A stretch of 28,020 nucleotides of DNA from CAZWRV01 sp964636325 (lineage in GTDB: Bacteria; Verrucomicrobiota; Lentisphaeria; Victivallales; GWF2-50-93): assembly GCA_964636325.1 (NCBI GenBank), contig CAZWRV010000088.1:1-28020 (forward strand), in the 5' to 3' direction. The stretch's first letter is position 1. Each line of letters begins with the position of its first letter. The position numbers were made by a program, and so were the translations under genes. A model generated the notes under the pieces. The model was not told where the DNA came from. It ran no database searches and saw nothing but the letters and a program-made list of their open reading frames with translations. Positions 22,334 to 28,020 of this stretch are shown in pieces.

Positions 22334-23151
22334 ACGGCAGGGCCGAACAGGGCGGAGTCTTTTACTTCCTTTTCAAATCCCCCTCCAAGGGCGCGGTCGG
22401 CGCAAGGAGGGCAGTCTTCTATGCGGCCATCCTCGCCGCCTGGCAGGCCGTTTTCCTGCTCGAGGTATGGCCGGACTACATCTTTCCGGGGCCGATGCAG
22501 GTTCTCAACGCCCTCTCCGAGTACGTCGCCAACGGCCAGATATTCAAGGCGGCCCTCGTGAGCATGAAAAGGATATTCTGCGGCTACGGCATCTCCCTGG
22601 CGGCCGGAATCGTAATCGGGCTGATGATGGGGCGCATCAAGATTGTGGACGACACTCTTGGCACGCTCATCCTCGGATTCCAGGCGCTCCCAAGCGTCTG
22701 CTGGCTGCCGCTGGCCATCATCTGGTTCGGCCTCAACGAGAAGGCCATCATATTCATCGTCGTCATGGGCGCGCTCTTCTCCATCACGCTTGGAGTCGAG
22801 GCCGGCGTGAAAAACACCCCACCCCAGCTCATCAAGGCCGCTCAGACGCTCGGAGCGCGGGGGCTCTCCCTATACACGCGCGTCATACTGCCCGCCGCCA
22901 TGCCGTCGGTCCTCAGCGGGCTCAAGCAGGGATGGTCATTCGCCTGGAGGTCACTCATGGCCGGAGAACTCCTTTACTTTTCGCTCAGCCTGGGAAACCT
23001 CCTCCAGACCGGAAGGGACTTGAACGACACCCCCCTTGTAATGGCCGTGATGGTCGTGATCGTGGTCATCGGCTACTCCGTCGACCGCCTCGTCTTCACG
23101 CCGCTAGTCGGACATACCCGCGAAAAATGGGGCCTCAACTCCCCGTCCTGA
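22330..23151 (+). CDS. ABC transporter permease, NitT/TauT/SsuC type
   Basis: The product has 273 aa with about six membrane spans. The cytoplasmic EAA loop is clear: GVEAGVKNTPPQLIKAA, then TLGARGLSLYTRVILPAAMPSVLSGLK. It is followed by GWSFAWRSLMAGEL, typical of the SsuC/TauC family. It forms the channel for the imported anion. Start ATG 22330 overlaps the ATPase stop, so translation is coupled. The next gene starts 2 nt after its stop. Confidence 0.94.
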   Translation: MNGRAEQGGVFYFLFKSPSKGAVGARRAVFYAAILAAWQAVFLLEVWPDYIFPGPMQVLNALSEYVANGQIFKAALVSMKRIFCGYGISLAAGIVIGLMMGRIKIVDDTLGTLILGFQALPSVCWLPLAIIWFGLNEKAIIFIVVMGALFSITLGVEAGVKNTPPQLIKAAQTLGARGLSLYTRVILPAAMPSVLSGLKQGWSFAWRSLMAGELLYFSLSLGNLLQTGRDLNDTPLVMAVMVVIVVIGYSVDRLVFTPLVGHTREKWGLNSPS

Positions 23152-23153
23152 CA

Positions 23154-24053
23154 ATGAAACTATTAATAACAGGCGCATCAGGGCTGCTGGGCAGCGACAT
23201 CGCCGCGGCGGCTGAAAAACATCCAAGCCCCCGAATCTCAAAGCTTGTCAAGCTGTGCTTGAACAGGCGCGACGGCTTCCTCGACGCCGACATCATCTCC
23301 GACGAGGGGATGGCAAAGATCGCCGCCTGCGAGTGGGACGCCGCAGTCCATTCCGCCGCATGGCGCGACCCCGACAAGTGCGCGAAGGACGAGGCCGGCA
23401 CATACAAGATCAACGTCGAGGCGACTAAAAGGCTCGCCGCGGAAGCCGCGGCAAGAAAAGCCAAGCTCATATATATCTCGACAGACTATGTATTTCCCGG
23501 CGACAAACCTCCCTACGCCGAAGACGACGCCCCGTCCCCGGTAAACTGGTACGGCGAGACCAAGCGCATGGGAGAGGAAATCGTCCTCGCAAGCTCCAAG
23601 GATTCCGCCGTCCTGAGGGTACCCCTGCTATACGGCGTGTCCGCCGGTCTCGACAAGTCGGCCCTGCTGTCAGCCGGAATTAGGGCCGTCCGCTCCGGTA
23701 GGCCCTGCGCCATGGAGGATTCCATCGTCCGCTATCCGACCTTCACCGGCGATGTAGCCGACGCGGTCTTCTTCATCCTCTCCAGGAACCTTTCCGGAAT
23801 ATTCCATTTCAGCGGCGAGGACAAGACCACCCGGTACAGGATGATGCAGATCTTCGCGGAAGTCTTCGAAGGCGCCACGTCGCACATATCAAGGCTCGAA
23901 AAGCCGCCCCCAAGCGAGGTCCGCCGCCCGCAGGACTCGCACCTTTCGATGAAAAAGCTACTCTCGTTCGGCTTCCCCCGACCCGTAGGCTTCAAAAAGA
24001 GGCTCGAAATATTGAAGCCTGAAATCGAAAAGCAGCTCAACCTCCTTGCTTGA
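23154..24053 (+). CDS. Extended SDR, RmlD/MAT2B-like sugar-nucleotide reductase family protein
   Basis: The product is 299 aa from ATG 23154, 2 nt after the permease stop; the longer open frame from 22467 lies inside the permease and is rejected. The Rossmann motif GASGLLG (7-13) binds NAD(P). STDYVF is followed by the catalytic Y133-x3-K137 (NWYGETK). The C-terminal part is the RmlD-type substrate domain. The family includes dTDP-4-dehydrorhamnose reductase and the eukaryotic MAT2B subunit of methionine adenosyltransferase. No other rhamnose (rml) genes are nearby. The tight coupling to a sulfonate-type transporter makes a sulfur or SAM-related role worth considering, though this is inference. 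Confidence 0.85.
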   Translation: MKLLITGASGLLGSDIAAAAEKHPSPRISKLVKLCLNRRDGFLDADIISDEGMAKIAACEWDAAVHSAAWRDPDKCAKDEAGTYKINVEATKRLAAEAAARKAKLIYISTDYVFPGDKPPYAEDDAPSPVNWYGETKRMGEEIVLASSKDSAVLRVPLLYGVSAGLDKSALLSAGIRAVRSGRPCAMEDSIVRYPTFTGDVADAVFFILSRNLSGIFHFSGEDKTTRYRMMQIFAEVFEGATSHISRLEKPPPSEVRRPQDSHLSMKKLLSFGFPRPVGFKKRLEILKPEIEKQLNLLA

Positions 24054-24382
24054 GCCGACTGGGAAAGTCCGCATTTGCCGGTGCCAAGGAGACGCCAGCC
24101 GGCAGGATGAAATCGGAATCGCAATCGTAAATTGAATTCAAACGTCCCCGATTCCGGCACCGATGAGAATATTTTGGACATTAATGGGAACTTTCAAAGC
24201 GGTTCAAGAAGTTCGGGCTGGAAATCCATCCGGCGAAGAGCCCGTTGCGGGAAATCCGCACGGCGGGTTCTGTGAATGGCATGATGTTTTCCTCTAACGA
24301 TTCGATATTGTGACACTCCGCATTCCGAAAGGGCGGAGACAACTGGGAATACAAACTAAATCTAAAAAGAGGAGAATATTTA
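24054..24382. other. 329-bp intergenic region with nested inverted repeats
   Basis: CGGTGCC (24079-24085) pairs with GGCACCG (24156-24162). Inside it, GGAATCG (24115-24121) pairs with CGATTCC (24149-24155), so the right arms are contiguous and the left arms are 29 nt apart. This can act as a folded 3' end for the upstream operon, without a T-run. Farther on are a 33-codon minus-strand frame (24181-24282) and the half-palindrome TATTGTGACA (24306-24315) shared with the glycan operator at 6160-6169. The Shine-Dalgarno GAGGAG serves ATG 24383. No consensus promoter was identified. Confidence 0.45.
24181..24282 (-). CDS. Possible 33-residue small ORF, divergent to the heparinase-like gene
   Basis: ATG 24282 on the minus strand has AGAGGA 7 nt upstream and runs 33 codons to TAA 24181. 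It opens MPFTEPAVRISRNGLFAGW and continues into a short polar tail. There is no similarity I recognise, no signal peptide and no membrane span. The good ribosome binding site is the only positive evidence. It may instead be a remnant of a longer gene or fortuitous. Confidence 0.25.
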   Translation of the reverse strand: MPFTEPAVRISRNGLFAGWISSPNFLNRFESSH

Positions 24383-27300
24383 ATGTCTACTCGACGTGCC
24401 GCAAAATCCCTGTTCATGATTGAAGATGTCGAAGTTCTGCGCAGAAAGATACGCCGCCTGGAGGATCCGGTAGGGCTTATGTGGAAGGACATGAGGCGCC
24501 TGATACACGTCCGCCCCGACGCCGCCTGGATGCTGGCGCCCTTCGTCGCCGCAGTCACCGGGGATCCGGCCGACATCGGGATTGCAAGGCGTGAGATGCT
24601 TGAATATTGCCGGCTTCTTCCTGGCCGTTCGCTGTCGATCGACGTGCAGCAGGACTTCTGGTGCCCCTGCTTCCAGGTTGCGAGGATGGGCATCTATTAT
24701 TCGTGGATGCGCGAACTCGGCTGGATTTCCGGCGCCGACGCCGCGGCGTGCGAGCAGATATTCCTCGACTATGCGTTCGCTCATATGTTTACGTCCGGTC
24801 TTACCAAGCACCGCACCGACATCACCAACAACCAGACCCTTTCACTTTCCTTCGGCTGCACTGTCATAGGCCATCTCCTGGGCTATCGCCTGAATTCGTC
24901 GCCGACTGCGCGGACGATCATGGCCGAGGGGCTGAAGCATCTGCGCCTGAGGATCTCGAGCATGCCTCGCGGGGGGTGGAGCGGCGAAGGGGCGACCTAC
25001 CAGGTGCAGGTGGTCGGACCGGGGGTTTCGCTCGCGTCGATGGCGCTGGAGGCGGTCACGGGCAAGGATGTTTTCTTCCGGCGCGAAGGCCCGGAATTCG
25101 CAACACCTGCGGAAGTCGCTGAAATGGCGCACCGCTGCGCGATGCCGGACGGCCTCATGCTGCCATGGGACAACTACGGGTTCTTCATTAGCCAGGTTTC
25201 GCTCACTTCGTCGGTCCTCGCCCGGAAGACGCGCGACATGTCATATCTTAACTGGATGAATTCTGCGCGGATCAACAAGCCTTATGTCTGCTTCGGATGG
25301 GGGCGTGACGAGAAGGCTCTGACGCTCCTCTTCTGGCCGGAGGACACAGCTTCCAGCAGCACAAGGTCATATCCGGGCTGGTCTTCGGAAAACGTAGGGG
25401 CCCAATATGTAAGTCCTGACGAACGTATCGGCTTCTTCCAGATGTGCGACGAGCACGGGGCCGGATCCGAAGTGGGACGGCCGGAATGCAATCCGAATCA
25501 TGTCGTCTACGGCGCGTTCGGCGCGCAGCTTTTCACGGACGGCAAGGCCGCCGGCGCCGACGTCTTCCGCTTCAAGGGCTGCCAGAAGAAGGTCGCGACG
25601 ATCACAGGCATGAGCGAGAGGAACTGGAGCAGCGGCGGTCCCGGCGCGCATTCCTGCCTCCTGATCGACGGCCAGGAGGAATACATACCGGAGCGCCGTG
25701 GCCATGGCCGCGTGGTGGCCTTCGACGACCTTGGCGAGACTGCGCTGATTTGCACCGAAAGCGCGGAAAGCTACCGGCCGAAATTTGATGTGAGCTCCGT
25801 CCAACGGACGACGGCTCTGCTGGCCGGAGGGCGAGTGGCGGTGATCCGCGACCATGTCTCAGCGGAGACTTCCCACAGCTTCCAGTCGCGCTTCTACGTC
25901 CGTCCGGCCATCCGGGAAATGCCTCGGCAGAACGGTGTCAGGCACTTTATTGTCGACACTCCCGAGCGCGTCCGGTTCCATCTCTTTCCCCTCGGAGCAT
26001 CCAAGGTAGTACAGAAGCAGATCCTCGGTTTCCCTGCCGTCTTCGAAGGCAGGTCCGCGGTTCTGGACTTCCATCATGCGAAAAGGGCGTGCAGCTCTGA
26101 GTTCACGCTTGTCGTTGTCTCCGAAGATCTTGTGGAGGAACTGGCAGACGTCACCGACGGGTGGGCCGTATTCGGAGGTCCGTCCGCCGAGGAACAGAGT
26201 CCGCGCGGATTTACCGCCTCACTGGATTCATATCTTACTGCACGGGAGGAGCTTAAGAACGACCGTATCGTGACCTTGAGGAAAAAGATATCAAAGAAGC
26301 AAATACCTGTCGGCCGTGAAATCTGCCTGCGCCTGCCGCGCGGTCTCAGGAAATGCGCAGTGATCGTTGACGGAGTTCCGGCTCCGATCGAGCTGCCCGA
26401 TGAGTTCCGACCCCAGGCGGAGAAAGTTGGCGACAGGAAGCCTGCAACGGAGCTGCTGCATCCATGGGTAACATTGAGAACTGCCGGAGAAAAGAAATCT
26501 TCAGATATGGAGATAAGCGTGGTCTTCGAACGCGTCGCCGGTTCGAACCATCTGTATTCTGATCTTCTTTCGGACGCGTTTCCGCATGGGTACGGACCCG
26601 CGCATCTGGGCGTTGTGCGCACGGGGAAATTCTCTCCGCAGGTGAAATTCGCCAGGGGACGGCTGACAGTTGCAGGAATGCGCGGAGAGACAGTCTCCGC
26701 CGATCTCGGCGGGCTTGGAGATGGCAGACTTGTTTGCGAATTTCGCAACTCATCAGCCTACGTCGGATGCCGTGGCGTGCCGGGAGTCTTCCATGCGTCG
26801 CGTCCGATCAAGCTCGGTGTATACGACGATACGATTAGGCTGGGGCGGATCGAAGCTCCTTTCGCCCTCGTGATGGAACATTGCGGATCCCCCGTCGAGA
26901 TTGATTGGCATGCAGGAACCTTGCAGGCTTCGTATCGCGGGTCGCGTCACTTGAATTTGATTTTCTCGGCAACGGACCTGCAGGCCGTAATCGTGAACGG
27001 AACACTGATCCAGCCGGAAGGCAAGGCGGAATATACGGTCAGGCTCCCGGGCGCGACAACTGCGGCGATGGAACCTTATGCGCAGGACGCGGCTCTCGCA
27101 AAGGTGTGGACGCCCGTCGGCAAGGAAACTGTGGCAAGGCTTGCCGAGATACTGAAGTCTGACAACTGGCAGGTCCGTATGGCCGCGGCAGTGGCGCTCG
27201 GAGAACGCCGGGAGAAGGGAGCGCGCAAGGCATTGCTCAAATGTTTCGCCTCAGAATTTGACGAGGAGATATTCGAAAACAAGAAGGAATACTGCTGGTT

Positions 27301-27652
27301 CGTCCGGGGAGTTTCCGACGACTTCACCGACGGAAGGACTCCAGTCAGCCCCGACGATGAGCCGCGCCGATTCGCCGCCTGGAGCCGTCGCTGGCGCCTG
27401 AAAGGTCAGATCGCCCGCGCGCTGGGCCGCATAGGAGGGCCGGGCGTCGAGGAGGCGATCCTGGATTCGATCAAGGACGGCCAGGATTTCCATTACTACG
27501 TCTGCGTCTGCCAGGCCTTGCGCGACTGCGGCACCGAAAAATCCCTCCCCGCGCTGAAGCGCTTCCTCAAGTTCGAGGAATGGTGCACCCAGCGCTACGC
27601 AGAGGACGCAATTGATGAAATCAAGGCACGCTGGCCGGGGCGGGGAAGTTGA
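24383..27652 (+). CDS. Heparinase II/III-like protein fused to C-terminal HEAT repeats, no signal peptide
   Basis: The product has 1089 aa. ATG 24383 follows GAGGAG with an 8-nt spacer. The N-terminus (MSTRRAAKSLFMIEDVEVLRR) is charged, so there is no signal peptide. Residues about 20-320 resemble the alpha/alpha-toroid of heparinase II/III-type lyases, with HRTDITNNQTLSL near 142-154 and GGWSGEGATYQ (Glu202, Tyr206). Residues about 330-700 fit the beta-sandwich part (NHVVYGAFGAQLFTDG, HSCLLIDGQEEY). Further sandwich-like material follows to about 900. Residues about 915-1085 hold HEAT-like helical repeats (NWQVRMAAAVALGERREKGA; KGQIARALGRIGGPGVEEAI). Family members cleave uronic-acid polysaccharides by beta-elimination, but the active-site residues are not proven here. 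Cytoplasmic or non-classical location is inferred. Confidence 0.75.
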   Translation: MSTRRAAKSLFMIEDVEVLRRKIRRLEDPVGLMWKDMRRLIHVRPDAAWMLAPFVAAVTGDPADIGIARREMLEYCRLLPGRSLSIDVQQDFWCPCFQVARMGIYYSWMRELGWISGADAAACEQIFLDYAFAHMFTSGLTKHRTDITNNQTLSLSFGCTVIGHLLGYRLNSSPTARTIMAEGLKHLRLRISSMPRGGWSGEGATYQVQVVGPGVSLASMALEAVTGKDVFFRREGPEFATPAEVAEMAHRCAMPDGLMLPWDNYGFFISQVSLTSSVLARKTRDMSYLNWMNSARINKPYVCFGWGRDEKALTLLFWPEDTASSSTRSYPGWSSENVGAQYVSPDERIGFFQMCDEHGAGSEVGRPECNPNHVVYGAFGAQLFTDGKAAGADVFRFKGCQKKVATITGMSERNWSSGGPGAHSCLLIDGQEEYIPERRGHGRVVAFDDLGETALICTESAESYRPKFDVSSVQRTTALLAGGRVAVIRDHVSAETSHSFQSRFYVRPAIREMPRQNGVRHFIVDTPERVRFHLFPLGASKVVQKQILGFPAVFEGRSAVLDFHHAKRACSSEFTLVVVSEDLVEELADVTDGWAVFGGPSAEEQSPRGFTASLDSYLTAREELKNDRIVTLRKKISKKQIPVGREICLRLPRGLRKCAVIVDGVPAPIELPDEFRPQAEKVGDRKPATELLHPWVTLRTAGEKKSSDMEISVVFERVAGSNHLYSDLLSDAFPHGYGPAHLGVVRTGKFSPQVKFARGRLTVAGMRGETVSADLGGLGDGRLVCEFRNSSAYVGCRGVPGVFHASRPIKLGVYDDTIRLGRIEAPFALVMEHCGSPVEIDWHAGTLQASYRGSRHLNLIFSATDLQAVIVNGTLIQPEGKAEYTVRLPGATTAAMEPYAQDAALAKVWTPVGKETVARLAEILKSDNWQVRMAAAVALGERREKGARKALLKCFASEFDEEIFENKKEYCWFVRGVSDDFTDGRTPVSPDDEPRRFAAWSRRWRLKGQIARALGRIGGPGVEEAILDSIKDGQDFHYYVCVCQALRDCGTEKSLPALKRFLKFEEWCTQRYAEDAIDEIKARWPGRGS

Positions 27653-27657
27653 TTCAA

Positions 27658-27701
27658 AAAGGAAGGTGTTTATACTCCTTTAGACTGAAAAATTAATTTT
27701 C
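27658..27701 (+). terminator. Weak AT-rich terminator candidate after the heparinase-like gene
   Basis: AAAGGA (27658-27663) pairs with TCCTTT (27676-27681). It is followed by the palindrome AAAATTAATTTT (27689-27700) and then CTTTTC. The stems are weak and the T-run is broken, so this is a candidate only. Confidence 0.35.
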
Positions 27702-27716
27702 TTTTCAAAATAGATA

Positions 27717-27745
27717 TTGACAAGTCATTATTAAAGTTGTATTAT
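27717..27745 (+). promoter_or_regulatory. Consensus sigma70-type promoter at the right end
   Basis: TTGACA (27717-27722) and TATTAT (27740-27745) are separated by exactly 17 AT-rich bases, the same hexamers and spacing as the glycan promoter at 6134-6162. It drives rightward transcription into a leader that runs to the window edge; the gene it serves is not visible. Confidence 0.75.
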
Positions 27746-27759
27746 GACAGCATACAACT
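27735..27759. promoter_or_regulatory. 8-bp inverted repeat overlapping the -10 box (operator candidate)
   Basis: AGTTGTAT (27735-27742) and ATACAACT (27752-27759) are exact reverse complements separated by 9 bp. They cover the -10 hexamer and the start site. TTGTA/TACAA half-sites are seen in operators of AraR-like and other GntR-family sugar regulators, so a repressor of that kind is plausible. The regulator is not in the window. Confidence 0.55.
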
Positions 27760-28020
27760 AATGAATATGGCTGGAGTTTCCCGTCTGCCAGGCAAGCCTT
27801 GTAGGCAACAACCCCTGGGAACGCCGAGCCCCAGCTCGGCCTTAAGTTCGCACACCGACCGTGCGACATGCTCGATTTAGGGCGAAGCCGTGCTGAGCTG
27901 CGGTTGAGCTTGGCTCAACCCTCCGGAAGACGACAAAGATAACGACAAAGTTCGCGACAAAGATGGGCGAGTTTCAGAGGAGTGCCGCTCTGGCGGGGAA
28001 ATCCGCCAGTTCTGTCGGTG
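27746..28020 (+). other. Hairpin-rich leader with no assigned gene, running off the window
   Basis: A 7-bp hairpin GCCGAGC/GCTCGGC (27823-27840, CCCA loop) is followed by CGCAC/GTGCG near 27850-27866. A perfect 8-bp hairpin GGTTGAGC/GCTCAACC (27902-27920, TTG loop) comes next. Three copies of CGACAAAG then start exactly 12 bp apart, at 27931, 27943 and 27955. In one frame open from 27908 to the edge these encode DKDNDKVRDKDG, but the frame has no start codon. ATG 27761 opens only a short frame, and ATG 27963 opens one of at least 19 codons to the edge. The hairpins resemble REP-type intergenic repeats. The served gene must lie beyond 28020. Confidence 0.5.
27931..27962 (+). repeat. Three 12-bp-spaced copies of CGACAAAG
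   Basis: CGACAAAG occurs at 27931-27938, 27943-27950 and 27955-27962, a strict 12-bp (4-codon) period. If translated in the frame open from 27908, each copy gives a D-K pair. There are too few copies, with unrelated 4-bp spacers, to be a CRISPR or a classical iteron set. Confidence 0.6.

Noticed and set aside
22467..23153. N-terminal extension of the RmlD-like protein
   Set aside because: Arg/His-rich shadow of the permease gene; the Rossmann motif begins right after ATG 23154.
27931..27962. Replication-origin iterons
   Set aside because: Only three copies of an 8-mer, with no DnaA boxes, AT-rich unwinding region or rep gene nearby; the 12-bp period also fits codons.

Overview
The window looks like chromosomal DNA of a GC-rich, glycan-degrading bacterium of the PVC superphylum, most likely Lentisphaerota (Victivallales-like). 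This assignment is inference. It rests on a secreted DUF4838 protein, GH31 and GH42-like glycosidases, CBM9-like proteins and a heparinase-like protein, all without SusC/SusD partners, next to a housekeeping translation operon. There are no tRNA or rRNA genes and no CRISPR array.

Layout. (1) Positions 1-214 hold the 3' end of a probable IS200/Y1-type (RAYT-like) transposase. (2) Positions 380-12104 form a divergent glycan-catabolic locus. On the minus strand are GH31 (3596-6013), DUF4838 (1079-3523) and a small secreted beta-sandwich protein (380-1003). On the plus strand are a CBM9-like secreted protein (6209-7252), a GH42-like secreted glycosidase (7269-10874) and a secreted protein of unknown function (11016-12104). 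The plus-strand arm starts from a textbook TTGACA-17-TATTAT promoter followed at once by a perfect 14-bp palindrome. (3) Positions 12113-12526 hold a GNAT acetyltransferase remnant and a roughly 126-bp MITE/REPIN-like element that abuts the pheS stop codon. (4) Positions 12526-16714 on the minus strand carry thrS-infC-rpmI-rplT-pheS in the classical order, but pheT is absent. infC has no ATG/GTG/TTG start and most likely begins at AUA behind a perfect Shine-Dalgarno sequence. ThrRS lacks the TGS domain. (5) Positions 16848-19512 on the minus strand carry a tight operon of a membrane-anchored FHA protein, an AzgA-type purine permease and a small membrane protein. (6) Positions 19743-24053 on the plus strand carry an Rrf2 regulator with a three-Cys motif, then a NitT/TauT/Ssu-type ABC transporter (binding protein, ATPase, permease) and a coupled RmlD/MAT2B-like reductase. 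A 13 x 7-bp heptad array fills most of the gap between the binding-protein and ATPase genes. (7) Positions 24383-27652 encode a 1089-residue heparinase II/III-like protein with C-terminal HEAT repeats and no signal peptide. (8) Positions 27717-28020 hold a strong promoter with an inverted repeat on its -10, followed by a hairpin-rich leader running off the window.

How the genes fit together. The extracytoplasmic DUF4838, GH42-like, CBM9-like and small beta-sandwich proteins probably bind and trim an unidentified glycan. The leaderless GH31, and possibly the heparinase-HEAT protein, would finish the products inside the cell. No sugar transporter is encoded here. The Rrf2-ABC-RmlD set looks like a sulfonate/taurine/nitrate-type uptake unit under an Fe-S or sulfur-responsive repressor. 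The most distinctive items are the AUA start of infC, the pheT-less operon ending at a structured mobile element, the palindrome-controlled divergent glycan locus, the intra-operon heptad array and the heparinase-HEAT fusion.
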